Below are positions 34,669 to 44,249 of a DNA stretch of 64,000 bases, in pieces. The stretch's first letter is position 1. The number at the start of each line of letters is the position of its first letter. Location: positions 124,001 to 188,000 of the forward strand of contig NZ_JNBQ01000003.1 of assembly GCF_001019615.1 (NCBI RefSeq). The letters are read 5' to 3'. Origin of the DNA: Cellulosimicrobium funkei. Its GTDB lineage: Bacteria > Actinomycetota > Actinomycetes > Actinomycetales > Cellulomonadaceae. Both the position numbers and the translations under genes were made by a program. The notes under the pieces were generated by a model. It ran no database searches and was not told the DNA's origin. It saw nothing but the letters and a program-made list of their open reading frames with translations.

Positions 34669-36081
34669 TCAGCCGACGCGCAGGGCCGCCACGATGTCCT
34701 CGACCCGCTGCTTCGCGTCCCCGAAGAGCATGCCCGTGTTCTCGCGGAAGAACAGCGGGTTCTGCACCCCGGCGTAGCCGGCCGCCATCGAGCGCTTGAA
34801 GACGACGACCTGCCCCGCCTCCCACACGTGCAGCACGGGCATGCCCGCGATGGGGGAGCCGGGGTCGTCGAGCGCGGCCGGGTTGACGGTGTCGTTCGCG
34901 CCGATGACGAGCACGACGTCCGTGCCCGCCAGGTCGTCGTTGATCTCGTCCATCTCCAGCACGATGTCGTACGGGACGCGCGCCTCGGCGAGCAGGACGT
35001 TCATGTGCCCGGGGAGGCGGCCCGCGACCGGGTGCACCCCGAAGCGGACCTCGGCGCCGCCGTCGCGCAGGAGCTCGACGAGCTCCGCGACGGGGTACTG
35101 CGCCTTGGCGACCGCCATGCCGTAGCCCGGCGTGATGACGACGCTGCGGGCGTCGCGCAGGAGGGCCGCGACCTCGTCGGCGCTCACCTCGCGGTGCTCG
35201 CCCTGCGGGCCCTCGCCGCCCCCGGCGGGCGCGGCGCCCTCCTCGGCCCCGAACCCGCCGAGGATGACGGACACGAACGACCGGTTCATGGCCTTGCACA
35301 TGATGTAGCTGAGGATCGCGCCGGAGGACCCGACGAGCGCTCCGGTGACGATGAGCAGGTCGTTCCCGAGCATGAATCCCGCCGCGGCCGCCGCCCAGCC
35401 GGAGTACGAGTTGAGCATCGACACGACGACGGGCATGTCGCCGCCGCCGATCGACGCGACGAGGTGCCAGCCCAGCGCGAGCGACACGACCGTGAGCAGG
35501 AGCAGGGGCCAGATCGACGGCGCGACGACGAACCACACCACGAGCCCGAGGCTCACGAGGAGCGCCGCGAGGTTGAGCAGGTTGCGGCCCGGGAGCTGGA
35601 GCGGGGCCGAGCGCGTGCGCCCGGACAGCTTGAGGAACGCGACGACCGATCCCGTGAAGGTCACCGCGCCCACGAGCACGCCGAGGGAGACCTCGACGAG
35701 GTGCGCGACGTCGTCGGCCCCCGCGGCGTGGGCGGTCAGGTAGGAGTTGAAGCCGACCAGCACGGCCGCGGCGCCCACGAAGCTGTGCAGGATCGCGATG
35801 AGCTCCGGCATCTGCGTCATCTCGACGCGGCGCGCGCGCCAGGTCCCGACCGCCGCGCCCACGAGGAGCACGAGCGCGATGAGCAGCGCGGTGACGAGCA
35901 CGGGGCGGGCGCTCGTGCCGAGCGCGAGGACGATCGTCGCGGCGAGCGCGAGGACCATGCCGACCATGCCGAGCAGGTTGCCGCGGCGCGCGGACTCCTG
36001 CTTCGAGAGCCCAGCGAGGCTGAGCACGAACAGGACGGCGGCGAGGACGTAGACCGCCTGGGCGACGGACGTCGCGGTCAT
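34669..36081 (-). CDS. pntB: NAD(P) transhydrogenase subunit beta
   Basis: 470 residues, close to the E. coli length of 462. About eight N-terminal transmembrane helices carry [19 protein letters not shown] and [21 protein letters not shown]. The C-terminal NADP-binding domain III has [48 protein letters not shown] and [20 protein letters not shown]. With PntA it couples hydride transfer between NADH and NADP+ to proton flow, supplying NADPH. ATG 36081 overlaps the pntA stop by four bases. Confidence 0.95.
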   Translation of the reverse strand: MTATSVAQAVYVLAAVLFVLSLAGLSKQESARRGNLLGMVGMVLALAATIVLALGTSARPVLVTALLIALVLLVGAAVGTWRARRVEMTQMPELIAILHSFVGAAAVLVGFNSYLTAHAAGADDVAHLVEVSLGVLVGAVTFTGSVVAFLKLSGRTRSAPLQLPGRNLLNLAALLVSLGLVVWFVVAPSIWPLLLLTVVSLALGWHLVASIGGGDMPVVVSMLNSYSGWAAAAAGFMLGNDLLIVTGALVGSSGAILSYIMCKAMNRSFVSVILGGFGAEEGAAPAGGGEGPQGEHREVSADEVAALLRDARSVVITPGYGMAVAKAQYPVAELVELLRDGGAEVRFGVHPVAGRLPGHMNVLLAEARVPYDIVLEMDEINDDLAGTDVVLVIGANDTVNPAALDDPGSPIAGMPVLHVWEAGQVVVFKRSMAAGYAGVQNPLFFRENTGMLFGDAKQRVEDIVAALRVG

Positions 36082-37685
36082 CGGGCCACCCCCTGCGCGC
36101 GTGCCGGGGCGTCCTTGCGGAACATGCGGATCATGCGGTTGGCGACCAGGAAGCCACCGAAGATGTTGATGCTCGCGACCGTCGCGGCGAGCAGCGCGAG
36201 CGTCGTGACGACCCAGTCGTCGGAGCCGATCTGGAGGAGCGCGCCGACGAGGATGATGCCGGAGATCGCGTTGGTCTGGGCCATGAGCGGCGTGTGCAGC
36301 GAGTGGGTGACGTTCGAGATCACGTAGTACCCGACGACCACCGCGAGCGTGAACACCGTGACGTGCCCGACGAGCGACGGCGGTGCGAAAGACAGCGCGA
36401 GCGTCACGAGCACCGCGGCGAGCGCGGCGCCGACGGTCCGGCGACGGCGGCGCAGGCTCGCGGCCGACGCCGCCTCCGCGGCGGCCCGCTCGCGGTCCGC
36501 AGCCTCCTGCGCAGGGTCGGGTGGTGGCGGCGGCACGGTCGACCCGGGGGCGGGCGCCGCGCTCACCGCGACGGGCGGCGGCGGCCACAGCACGTCGCCG
36601 TCGCGCGCGACGGTCATGCCCCGCTGGACCGGGTCGTCGAGGTCGAGCGCGAGCGTGCCGTCCTTGCCCGGCGTGAGCAGCTCCAGCAGGTGCACGACGT
36701 TCGTCCCGAGGAGCTGCGACGTGTGCTGCGGCAGGCGCCCGGCGAGGTCGGTCCAGCCGACGACCACGACGCCGTCCTCCGTCACGACGCGCTCGCCCGG
36801 CACCGTGAGCGCGCAGTTCCCGCCGCCCGAGGCCGCGAGGTCGACGACGACGCTCCCCGGGCGCATCCCCGCCACGGCCTCGGCCGTGAGCGTGCGCGGC
36901 GCGCGGCCGCGCACGAGCGCCGTCGTGATGACGACGTCGGCCTCGGCGGCCTCGCGCGCGTACACCGCGAGCGCCGCGGCTTCCTGCTCGGGCGTGAGCG
37001 GCTTCGCGTAGCCGTCGGCGGACATGCCCTGCTGCGCGGCGGGCTCGCGCACGGCCGTGCCACCCATGGACTCGATCTGCTCGGCCGCCTCGGAGCGCAC
37101 GTCGAACGCGCGCACCTGTGCGCCCAGGCTCGCCGCCGCGCCGACCGCGGCGAGGCCCGCGACCCCGCCGCCGATGACGAAGACCCTCGCGGGCGGCGTC
37201 TTGCCCGCGGCGGTGACCTGCCCGGCGAACATGCCGCCGTACTCGCCCGCGGCCTCGACGACCGCGCGGTACCCCGCGACGTTGGACAGCGTGCTCAGCA
37301 CGTCGAGGGCCTGCGCGCGCGAGATGCGCGGCACGGCGTCGAGCGCGAGCGCGGTGACGCCGTGGGCCGCGAGGCGCTGCACGAGGTCCGGGTCGTTCGC
37401 GGGACCGAGCATCGCGACGAGCGTCGCGCCGGGGCGCAGGAGCGCGACCTGGGCGTCGGTGGGCGCGTTCACGGCCGTGACGACGTCGGCGCCCCACGCG
37501 GCCGCGGCGTCCACGACCGCGGCGCCCGCCGCCTCGTACGCGGCGTCGGAGAACGTGGCCCCCGCCCCGGCGTCGTGCTCGACGACCACGTCGTACCCGA
37601 GCGCCCGCAGGCGCTCGACCGTGCGCGGGGTCGCGGCGACGAGCCGCTCCCCGTCCCTCACCTCGCGGGGGACACCGATCCTCAC
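36078..37685 (-). CDS. pntA: NAD(P) transhydrogenase subunit alpha (single-chain form)
   Basis: 535 residues. The NAD-binding domain I starts [19 protein letters not shown] and contains [44 protein letters not shown] and [16 protein letters not shown]. Four transmembrane helices with [28 protein letters not shown] form the membrane part. It is fused into one chain as in E. coli; many actinobacteria split it into PntAa and PntAb. The GTG at 37685 is preferred because AGGAG lies seven bases upstream and the protein then begins exactly like E. coli PntA; ATG 37712 is an alternative. Confidence 0.93.
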   Translation of the reverse strand: MRIGVPREVRDGERLVAATPRTVERLRALGYDVVVEHDAGAGATFSDAAYEAAGAAVVDAAAAWGADVVTAVNAPTDAQVALLRPGATLVAMLGPANDPDLVQRLAAHGVTALALDAVPRISRAQALDVLSTLSNVAGYRAVVEAAGEYGGMFAGQVTAAGKTPPARVFVIGGGVAGLAAVGAAASLGAQVRAFDVRSEAAEQIESMGGTAVREPAAQQGMSADGYAKPLTPEQEAAALAVYAREAAEADVVITTALVRGRAPRTLTAEAVAGMRPGSVVVDLAASGGGNCALTVPGERVVTEDGVVVVGWTDLAGRLPQHTSQLLGTNVVHLLELLTPGKDGTLALDLDDPVQRGMTVARDGDVLWPPPPVAVSAAPAPGSTVPPPPPDPAQEAADRERAAAEAASAASLRRRRRTVGAALAAVLVTLALSFAPPSLVGHVTVFTLAVVVGYYVISNVTHSLHTPLMAQTNAISGIILVGALLQIGSDDWVVTTLALLAATVASINIFGGFLVANRMIRMFRKDAPARAQGVAR

Positions 37686-37755
37686 GTGCGGGCTCCTCAC
37701 CTCGTCGAGCATCGTGGGCGCCCGCGCGACCGGAGACGACGGCGGGTGCGCGGTG

Positions 37756-37761
37756 AGCCTA
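37756..37761 (-). promoter_or_regulatory. candidate -10 box of the pntAB operon
   Basis: TAGGCT on the minus strand, about 70 bases before the pntA start, resembles the TAGNNT -10 boxes found at other promoters here. No clear -35. The gap between the divergent pntA and the small lipoprotein gene is 258 bp and shows nothing else. Confidence 0.3.
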
Positions 37762-37943
37762 TCGGGGGCCGCCCGCGCCGTCCCGGGTCCAACGTCCTCG
37801 GGCGGGCGAGCCTCGGCCCGGCCGGCGCCCGTCGCGCCCGTGGAGGGGGCCGGCGGGGAGTGCTCACCATCGCACGAGGTGGCGCCCCGGTCGCCGGGTC
37901 CGCGAGGATCGGGGCGCCATCCGCTCCGACCCCAGGGGGAACC

Positions 37944-38270
37944 ATGCGCCGCACCACCACCCGTACCGTCGTCCTCGCGCCCGTCGCCGCGCTGTGCGCC
38001 GTCGCGCTCGCCGCGTGCTCCGTGAACGCGAACCTCACCGTGCCGGCCTCGAAGATCGCGCAGGACGCCGAGGGCGCGCTCGCCGAGATCGGCGAGGCCG
38101 ACGTCGACTGCGGGGAGGAGAGCGTCGACCTCGTGGACGGCGAAGTCGTCGAGTGCGAGCTCACCGACCCCGCGTCCGGGAACGTCTACGACACGACCGT
38201 CACGCTGTCCGACGTCGACGGGACGAAGTACCACGTGGACGTCAAGGTCGCCGAGACCCCGCAGGGCTGA
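37944..38270 (+). CDS. DUF4333-type lipoprotein
   Basis: 108 residues. The lipoprotein signal ends LAAC (Cys25). The short mature domain has a [10 protein letters not shown] helix and a cysteine pair ([14 protein letters not shown]) that probably forms a disulphide, followed by two strands ending YHVDVKVAE. This is the pattern of the small actinobacterial DUF4333 fold, of unknown function. ATG 37944 follows AGGGGGA. It is divergent from pntA and convergent with the membrane fusion protein downstream. Confidence 0.75.
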   Translation: MRRTTTRTVVLAPVAALCAVALAACSVNANLTVPASKIAQDAEGALAEIGEADVDCGEESVDLVDGEVVECELTDPASGNVYDTTVTLSDVDGTKYHVDVKVAETPQG

Positions 38271-38291
38271 CGGCGGCGGACCGCCGGGCGG

Positions 38292-41111
38292 CTACAGGTC
38301 GCCCTTCCTCTGGAGGTACCGCATCGCGGCCCAGCCGATCGGGATGCGGGCCCAGTAGGTCGCGACGCGGAAGAGCACCGTCGCGGACGTCGCGAGAGCG
38401 GCGGGGACGCCCGCGGTGGTCAGGCCGAAGATGAGAGCGGCCTCGATCGCCCCGAGGCCACCCGGTGTCGGGACGGCCGCACCCGCGGCGTTCCCGACGA
38501 GGTAGATGACCGCGACCTCGACGAGCGAGAGCTCCTGCCCGAACGCGGCGAGCGCGGCGTCGAACGCGAGCACGTAGCCGAGCGTCATGACGACGTTCCC
38601 CGCGATGCCCAGCGCGAGCCGCCCGGGCTGGCCCAGCATCTCGGACAGCCGGGGCCACACCTGCTGGATCGTCGGGCGGATCTTGGCGAGCACCCAGGCA
38701 CGCACGGCCGGCACGAGGAGCGTCGCGAGGACGGCGAGCGCGACGCCGCCGATCGCGAGGAGCACGGTCGTCGACGGGAGCTGGACGAGCCCGCCGTCGC
38801 CGGTCGCCACGGACAGCACGACGAGGAGCAGGATCGTCACGACGAACTGCGACACCTGGACGAGCGCGACGGTCGCGACGGCCACCGGGGTCGAGATCCC
38901 GCGCCGGGTCAGGAGCCGGAGGTTCAGCGCCGCCGGGCCGATGCCGGCGGGCGCGGCGAGCGCGACGAACGAGCCCGCCGCCTGGGTGAGCGTGACGCGC
39001 CAGAGCGGCAGCCGCTTCGACGCGAACGCGACGAGAGTGAGCGCGGCGCCGAACCACGTGACGATCCCGAGCAGGAACGAGACGGCCGCCCACCACGGGT
39101 TCGCCGAGGAGACGGCCTCGGTGATCTGGTCGAAGTTGATCGTGGTGACGACGACCGTCACCGCGACGATCGTCAGGGTCAGCGTGAGGATCGTCCGCGC
39201 GCCGAACCGGGTGATGCGCTGCGGCTCGATGCTCGCCTCGGGCAGCCGCTCCACCAGGGCGGCGCGCAGCTCCTTGAGGAGCTCCTTGTTCTGGCGGATC
39301 TCCTCGCGCGTGCTGGGCGGCAGCGCGACGGGCTGGAGCAGCGGGCCGATGGCGGCGATGTCGTCGTCGGGCAGGACGCTCACCGCGGACTCGACGGCGC
39401 GACGCGCCCCGACGCGCAGCGCGAGGAGCGCGACCATCTGCGCCAGGTCCATGCGGCGCGCGAGCTCGGACGACGCGATGTCGCCCTGCTCCCACCCGGT
39501 GAGCCAGACCTGCGGGGCGCCGGTCGCGGGCTCGCGCGAGACGAGCATGACGTCGGAGGTCAGCGCGCGGTGCGCGATGCCCGCCGAGTGCGCGAGCCGG
39601 AGCTGGCGCCACGCCTCGTTGAGCACCGAGCTGGTGAGGTCCTCCACGGGCAGGTCGCGCAGCGAGACGGCGCCGGTCGCGTGCTCCTGGACCAGGACCA
39701 TGGAGTCGGCGGACTCGGCGACGCCGAGCAGGCGCGGCGTGCGGACGCCGGCCGACCGCGCGGCGTAGGACAGCAGCGCCGTGCGCTCGGCCGCGGCGCG
39801 CAGCGAGATGGCGGCCCGGCCCTCGCTGCCCCGCAGGCGCAGCGAACGCCAGAACCGGGCGAGGAAGCCGACCACCTGCCGGTCGCCGTCGAGCACGACG
39901 ACGTCGCGCCGCACACCGTCGTCCGCGAGCATCGCGTAGACGCGGTTGTCGCCCGAGCGCGTCAGCGCGATGGCGGCCGAGTCGGACGGCGCGTCCTGGG
40001 CCTCCGTCGCGGGGGCTTGTCCGTGCGCCCCGTTCGCTCCGGTCGACGCCCCGCCCTCGTCGGGGTGCGGGGCCGACCCGAGGTGCTGCGCGGCGAGCGC
40101 GGCGTCCGCGGTGAGGACCGTCCCGGCGGTATCCGTCGCCCCCGGCGCACGCAGGACGCCGACGTGCACCTCGGCGGTGATGCGTCCCTCGGCGTCGACC
40201 TCGGTGATGGGGTCGTCCGCGGCCTCGGCGAGCTCCTCGTCGTCGGTGACGTCGCGGACGCGCACGAGGGCCGCGGGGGAGAACCCGGCGCGCCGCACGC
40301 CGGCCACCAGGTCGGGGCCGTAGGCGCGCTCGCTGCGGACACCCGAGACGTAGCGCACGGCGAGCCCGGCGATGCGCCCCAGGAGCAGCGTGATGATGAT
40401 GCCCGGCAGCGACACCTGGCCGGTGATGAGCACGACGCCGATCGCGACGAACAGCAGGTTCCACGACCACTTGACGGTGCGCCGCCGGGTACGGGTGCCC
40501 GCGGCAGTGAGCAGCCCGCCGATCGCGGCGACGTAGCCCGGGATCGTCAGCTGCCACTCGCCCCGCGAGTACACGGAGAGCCCCCGGACGAGGTCGTCCG
40601 AGCCCCACGCCCGCAGCGCCAGCACGGCGAGCACGCCGAGGAGCAGGCCGAGCGCGGCGGCGACGATCGACTCGACGACCTGGCGCCCCAGCCGGCGGAT
40701 GCCCAGCTCGGTGAGGACGGCGATCGGCACGAACAGCGTGATGAGGCCCTCGAGCACCGCGACGGGGACGAACAGGATGCGCGCGAGCAGGTCCGAGAAG
40801 TTCCGCACGTCCTCCGCGACCCCGGCCGTCGTGCCGTGCGCGTACACCGACATGAGCAGGACGACCACGACGCCCACCGCGCACAGCACGAGGTTGACGA
40901 GGTCGATCGGGTGCCGGACGCGCTGCTCGGCCGTGTCGACGACGCGGACGGTCCCCGCGTCGTCGTGACCTCGACGCCCGAGGAGGGCCTCGAGCGCGCC
41001 GGTCTGGGGTCGGGGGTCCGCCTGCTCGGGCCGGGCCAGAGAGCCGACCTCGACGACCGCGCCGACGTGGGGAGCGTCGCGCTCGGTCGGCTCGGGGGCG
41101 GGGGAGGCCAT
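38292..41111 (-). CDS. fusion of membrane domain, degenerate kinase-like domain and LPG-synthase-type flippase domain
   Basis: 939 residues. The N-terminal region has about six transmembrane helices (70-260). A soluble part follows with a kinase-like fold (around 395-560), in which the catalytic loop reads HRALTSDVML instead of HRD-x-x-x-x-N and the DFG site reads LTGWEQG, so it looks like a pseudokinase. The C-terminal third has about eight helices with the LPG_synthase_TM/UPF0104 motifs FVALAAPAGIGPAALNLRLL and VPTPGGLGAIEAAL. Such C-terminal domains are linked to aminoacyl-phospholipid or glycolipid flipping. There is no synthetase domain. ATG 41111 is the first start before the core. Confidence 0.78.
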   Translation of the reverse strand: MASPAPEPTERDAPHVGAVVEVGSLARPEQADPRPQTGALEALLGRRGHDDAGTVRVVDTAEQRVRHPIDLVNLVLCAVGVVVVLLMSVYAHGTTAGVAEDVRNFSDLLARILFVPVAVLEGLITLFVPIAVLTELGIRRLGRQVVESIVAAALGLLLGVLAVLALRAWGSDDLVRGLSVYSRGEWQLTIPGYVAAIGGLLTAAGTRTRRRTVKWSWNLLFVAIGVVLITGQVSLPGIIITLLLGRIAGLAVRYVSGVRSERAYGPDLVAGVRRAGFSPAALVRVRDVTDDEELAEAADDPITEVDAEGRITAEVHVGVLRAPGATDTAGTVLTADAALAAQHLGSAPHPDEGGASTGANGAHGQAPATEAQDAPSDSAAIALTRSGDNRVYAMLADDGVRRDVVVLDGDRQVVGFLARFWRSLRLRGSEGRAAISLRAAAERTALLSYAARSAGVRTPRLLGVAESADSMVLVQEHATGAVSLRDLPVEDLTSSVLNEAWRQLRLAHSAGIAHRALTSDVMLVSREPATGAPQVWLTGWEQGDIASSELARRMDLAQMVALLALRVGARRAVESAVSVLPDDDIAAIGPLLQPVALPPSTREEIRQNKELLKELRAALVERLPEASIEPQRITRFGARTILTLTLTIVAVTVVVTTINFDQITEAVSSANPWWAAVSFLLGIVTWFGAALTLVAFASKRLPLWRVTLTQAAGSFVALAAPAGIGPAALNLRLLTRRGISTPVAVATVALVQVSQFVVTILLLVVLSVATGDGGLVQLPSTTVLLAIGGVALAVLATLLVPAVRAWVLAKIRPTIQQVWPRLSEMLGQPGRLALGIAGNVVMTLGYVLAFDAALAAFGQELSLVEVAVIYLVGNAAGAAVPTPGGLGAIEAALIFGLTTAGVPAALATSATVLFRVATYWARIPIGWAAMRYLQRKGDL

Positions 41112-41245
41112 GCGAGCGAGTCTAGGTCGGGGGCCCTGAGCAGGCGCGGTATTTGGCCGATTCCTCCGGGTGATTCGCCCCGTTCGCCCGCATGCTGGAC
41201 GGCTCGTGACCCCCGCTCGGCGGGCGGGTGTGAGCAAGGCCTCCC

Positions 41246-41251
41246 TAGCAT
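41246..41251 (+). promoter_or_regulatory. -10 box (TAGCAT) of the HdeD-like gene
   Basis: TAGCAT lies 29 bases before the ATG, and a GGGAGG ribosome site intervenes. It lies in the 169-bp gap between divergent genes; no other structure is seen there. Confidence 0.45.
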
Positions 41252-41280
41252 GGGACGAGCGACGGACCCGGGAGGTCGGC

Positions 41281-42171
41281 ATGGCACGTGGCACGACGAC
41301 GGAACGCGGCACCGCGGACGGCGCCGACGGTCCAGGCAGCCCCGCGACGCCCGACGCGAACGGCCAGGAGCGCAACCCCTTCCGCAAGGTGTGGTGGCTC
41401 CCCGTGGTCCGGGGCACCCTCCTCGTCGTCCTCGGCCTCCTCCTCATGATCGAGCCGCTGGAGCAGCTCGGGACGCTGCGGGTCGTGCTCGGGGCGTTCC
41501 TCGTGGCCGACGGCGTGCTGGTCGCCGTGCAGGGGTTCGTGCACCGCAAGCAGGTGGGGTCGGCGTGGTGGCTCGCGCAGGCGGGGGTCAACGTCGTGTT
41601 CGGCGTCGTCGTGGCGCTCTGGCCGGACCTCACCGCGACCGCGCTCTACTACGTGCTCGCCGTGTGGGTGCTCGTGCTCGGCATCACGACGATCGCCGGG
41701 GCTGCCGCGCTCGTCCGCAACCGCGACCTGGGGTGGGCGTGGATGCTCGCCGTCGGGATCGTCTCGGTGCTGTTCGGGGTCCTGCTCGTCACGAGGCCGC
41801 TCGACTCCTTCGACGTGCTGCGGCTCGTCGCGGTGGTGTTCGCGCTCTACGCGTTCGTGACCGGGGCGATCCACGTGGTGTCGGGCTTCGCCGTCCGCGC
41901 CGTCGCGCGCGAGCTCGCGGACCTGCGTGCGCAGGCCGTCGCGGCGGGCGTCGTCGTGACGGGTGGGTCCGTGCTCGGCGCGCCGGCCGCCCACCCGGGC
42001 GTCGCACCGCCGTCGGCCGTCGGTGCTGCGTCCGCGGGTTCCCCGGCCGTGCCCGACCCGGCTGGGCCTGTCGAGCCCGCGCCCGACCCGGCCTCGCCCG
42101 CTCCCTCCGCGGACGCGCCGTCCCCAGGTGGTCCGGGTGCGGACGAGGTGGACGGTCGCGAGCGTCTCTGA
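41281..42171 (+). CDS. HdeD/DUF308-family membrane protein
   Basis: 296 residues. Six transmembrane segments lie in three repeat pairs, each with the DUF308 pattern (PVVRGTLLVVLGLLLMIEP; NVVFGVVVALWPDLTA; VSVLFGVLLVTRP). The C-terminal 75 residues are a Pro/Ala-rich, probably disordered tail. HdeD is an acid-stress membrane protein in E. coli; the actinobacterial members have no assigned role. The start follows GGGAGG. A shorter paralogue lies at 60533-61126. Confidence 0.82.
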   Translation: MARGTTTERGTADGADGPGSPATPDANGQERNPFRKVWWLPVVRGTLLVVLGLLLMIEPLEQLGTLRVVLGAFLVADGVLVAVQGFVHRKQVGSAWWLAQAGVNVVFGVVVALWPDLTATALYYVLAVWVLVLGITTIAGAAALVRNRDLGWAWMLAVGIVSVLFGVLLVTRPLDSFDVLRLVAVVFALYAFVTGAIHVVSGFAVRAVARELADLRAQAVAAGVVVTGGSVLGAPAAHPGVAPPSAVGAASAGSPAVPDPAGPVEPAPDPASPAPSADAPSPGGPGADEVDGRERL

Positions 42172-42502
42172 CCCCACCGCGACGCCGCGCTCACCACGGC
42201 AGTCGGTGCACCCCCGGGAGCGCCGACCGCCAGGGCCGGTCGACCCGAAAAGGGGCGGACTCTACACCTGCTGCCCAGGCGCCGTGAGTGTGTCTCACGT
42301 CACGATCGTTGCCCGGGGCTCAGGGTTACGACCGGGTAACAACGCTGGCGTTCTGTCCGGGTTTCTGCCGATCCTGACACCTGTGCGACACGGCGCTGTG
42401 CTAGAAATCACGGCACTCCGCCGACAGGTCGGGGTCCTGGTGCGTGCAAGGTCGCGCCACCGGTGTCTCGCACCCCGAGAAACCCGAGAAAGAGGTAGAC
42501 AC
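42172..42502 (+). promoter_or_regulatory. 331-bp upstream region of the peptide ABC importer
   Basis: No gene fits here. An extended -10 (TG-C-TAGAAA, box at 42402-42407) lies about 95 bp before the start. Further upstream, GTTAC-N6-GTAAC (42325-42340) is embedded in a longer imperfect inverted repeat (CGTTG-CCCGG at 42307-42316 against 42332-42344), a candidate operator or leader hairpin. The region is less GC-rich than its neighbours. Confidence 0.4.
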
Positions 42503-44149
42503 ATGACAGCGGTGTCCAAGAAGCGGCTCCTCGCCGCGGCCGCCGGCATCACGGCGGTGACGCTGACCCTGACCGCGTGCGGCGGGGGCTCGAACGGCAA
42601 CGAGGGCGACGGCGACGGCGGCGGGTCCTCGAGCGGTTCGCTCGTCATCGGCACCACCGACAAGGTCACGGTGCTCGACCCGGCCGGCTCGTACGACAAC
42701 GGCTCGTTCGCCGTGATGAACCAGGTCTTCCCGTTCCTCCTGAACACCCCGTACGGCAGCCCCGACGTCGAGCCCGACATCGCGGAGTCGGCCGAGTTCA
42801 CCTCGCCGACCGAGTACACGGTCAAGCTCAAGCCGGGCCTCAAGTGGGCCAACGGCAACGACCTCACGTCGTCCGACGTGAAGTTCACCTTCGACCGCCA
42901 GGTCGCGATCAACGACCCCAACGGCCCGGCGTCGCTGCTCTACAACCTCGACAGCGTCGAGACGCCCGACGACACCACGGTCGTCTTCCACCTCAAGAGC
43001 GAGAACGACCAGCTCTTCCCGCAGATCCTCTCCAGCCCGGCGGGCCCGATCGTCGACGAGGACGTCTTCGCGGCCGACGCCCTCACCTCGGACCAGGACA
43101 TCGTCGACGGCAAGGCGTTCGCCGGCCAGTACACGATCACGGGCTACAAGTTCAACGAGCTCGTCTCCTACGAGGCCTACGACGGCTACCAGGGTCTGCT
43201 CGGCCCGGCGAAGACCGACAAGGTCGCGGTGAAGTACTTCGCCGAGGCGTCGAACATGAAGCTCGAGATCCAGCAGGGCAAGATCGACGTCGCGTGGCGC
43301 AGCCTGTCCGCGACGGACATCGAGGACCTGCGCGGCAACGACGACGTCAAGGTCGTCGACGGGCCCGGCGGCGAGATCCGGTACATCACGTTCAACTTCG
43401 ACACGCAGCCGTTCGGGGCCAAGACGCCCGAGGCGGACCCGGCCAAGGCGCTGGCCGTGCGCCAGGCCGCCGCGTCGCTCATCGACCGCGACGAGCTCTC
43501 CGAGCAGGTCTACAAGGGCACCTACACCCCGCTGTACTCCTACGTCCCCGCGGGCCTGACCGGCGCCGTCGAGCCGCTCAAGGAGATGTACGGCGACGGC
43601 GCGGGCAAGCCCGACGCCGCGAAGGCCGAGCAGCTCCTGGCCGACGCGGGCGTCGAGACGCCCGTGACGCTCAACCTGCAGTACTCGAACGACCACTACG
43701 GCCCGTCGTCGGCCGACGAGTACGCGCTCATCAAGGACCAGCTCGAGAAGGACGGCCTCTTCACGGTCAACCTGCAGACGACCGAGTGGGTCACGTACGC
43801 CGAGGAGCGCACGTCCGACGTCTACCCCGCCTACCAGCTCGGCTGGTTCCCGGACTACTCCGACGCGGACAACTACCTCACGCCGTTCTTCCTCACGGAG
43901 AACTTCCTGGTGAACCACTACGCCAACCAGGAGGTCAACGACCTCATCCTCCAGCAGGCGGCGACGCCCGACGCCGACGAGCGCACCGCGCTCATCGAGG
44001 AGATCCAGAACAAGGTCGCGGCGGACCTGTCGACCCTCCCGTACCTCCAGGGTGCGCAGGTCGCGGTCGTGGGCACGGACGTGGAGGGGGCCGAGGACAC
44101 GCTCGACCCGTCCTTCAAGTTCCGCTACGCGGCGCTGTCCAAGGGCTGA
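42503..44149 (+). CDS. peptide-type ABC transporter substrate-binding lipoprotein (family 5)
   Basis: 548 residues. The signal ends LTAC (Cys26), followed by a Gly/Asp/Ser linker. The SBP_bac_5 fold shows VEPDIAESAEFTSPTEYTVKLKPGLKWANGNDLTSSDVKFTFDR and the hinge region AVRQAAASLIDRDEL, and ends with the usual membrane-proximal LPYLQGAQVAVVG. It binds peptides, sugars or other solutes outside the cell and delivers them to the permeases encoded next. It is separated from them by a hairpin, consistent with higher expression of the binding protein. The ligand is not predictable. Confidence 0.92.
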   Translation: MTAVSKKRLLAAAAGITAVTLTLTACGGGSNGNEGDGDGGGSSSGSLVIGTTDKVTVLDPAGSYDNGSFAVMNQVFPFLLNTPYGSPDVEPDIAESAEFTSPTEYTVKLKPGLKWANGNDLTSSDVKFTFDRQVAINDPNGPASLLYNLDSVETPDDTTVVFHLKSENDQLFPQILSSPAGPIVDEDVFAADALTSDQDIVDGKAFAGQYTITGYKFNELVSYEAYDGYQGLLGPAKTDKVAVKYFAEASNMKLEIQQGKIDVAWRSLSATDIEDLRGNDDVKVVDGPGGEIRYITFNFDTQPFGAKTPEADPAKALAVRQAAASLIDRDELSEQVYKGTYTPLYSYVPAGLTGAVEPLKEMYGDGAGKPDAAKAEQLLADAGVETPVTLNLQYSNDHYGPSSADEYALIKDQLEKDGLFTVNLQTTEWVTYAEERTSDVYPAYQLGWFPDYSDADNYLTPFFLTENFLVNHYANQEVNDLILQQAATPDADERTALIEEIQNKVAADLSTLPYLQGAQVAVVGTDVEGAEDTLDPSFKFRYAALSKG

Positions 44150-44159
44150 CCCGCTCGCC

Positions 44160-44190
44160 GGCCCTCCTCGCGCGACCCGCGGGGAGGGCC
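44160..44190 (+). terminator. hairpin between binding protein and permeases (attenuator)
   Basis: GGCCCTCC (44160-44167) pairs with GGAGGGCC (44183-44190); the stem extends to 13 bp with one G-T pair and a five-base loop. Such partial terminators keep ABC permease levels below those of the binding protein. Confidence 0.6.
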
Positions 44191-44249
44191 GGGCACCGCT
44201 CGTCCGGGACGGCGACCGCCGAGGCCCCGGCACCTGAGGAAGAGACGAC

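Noticed and set aside
42307-42344. Hairpin upstream of the peptide ABC importer as a riboswitch
   Set aside because: It lies upstream of the likely -10 box, so it would not be transcribed from that promoter, and no known riboswitch core was recognised.
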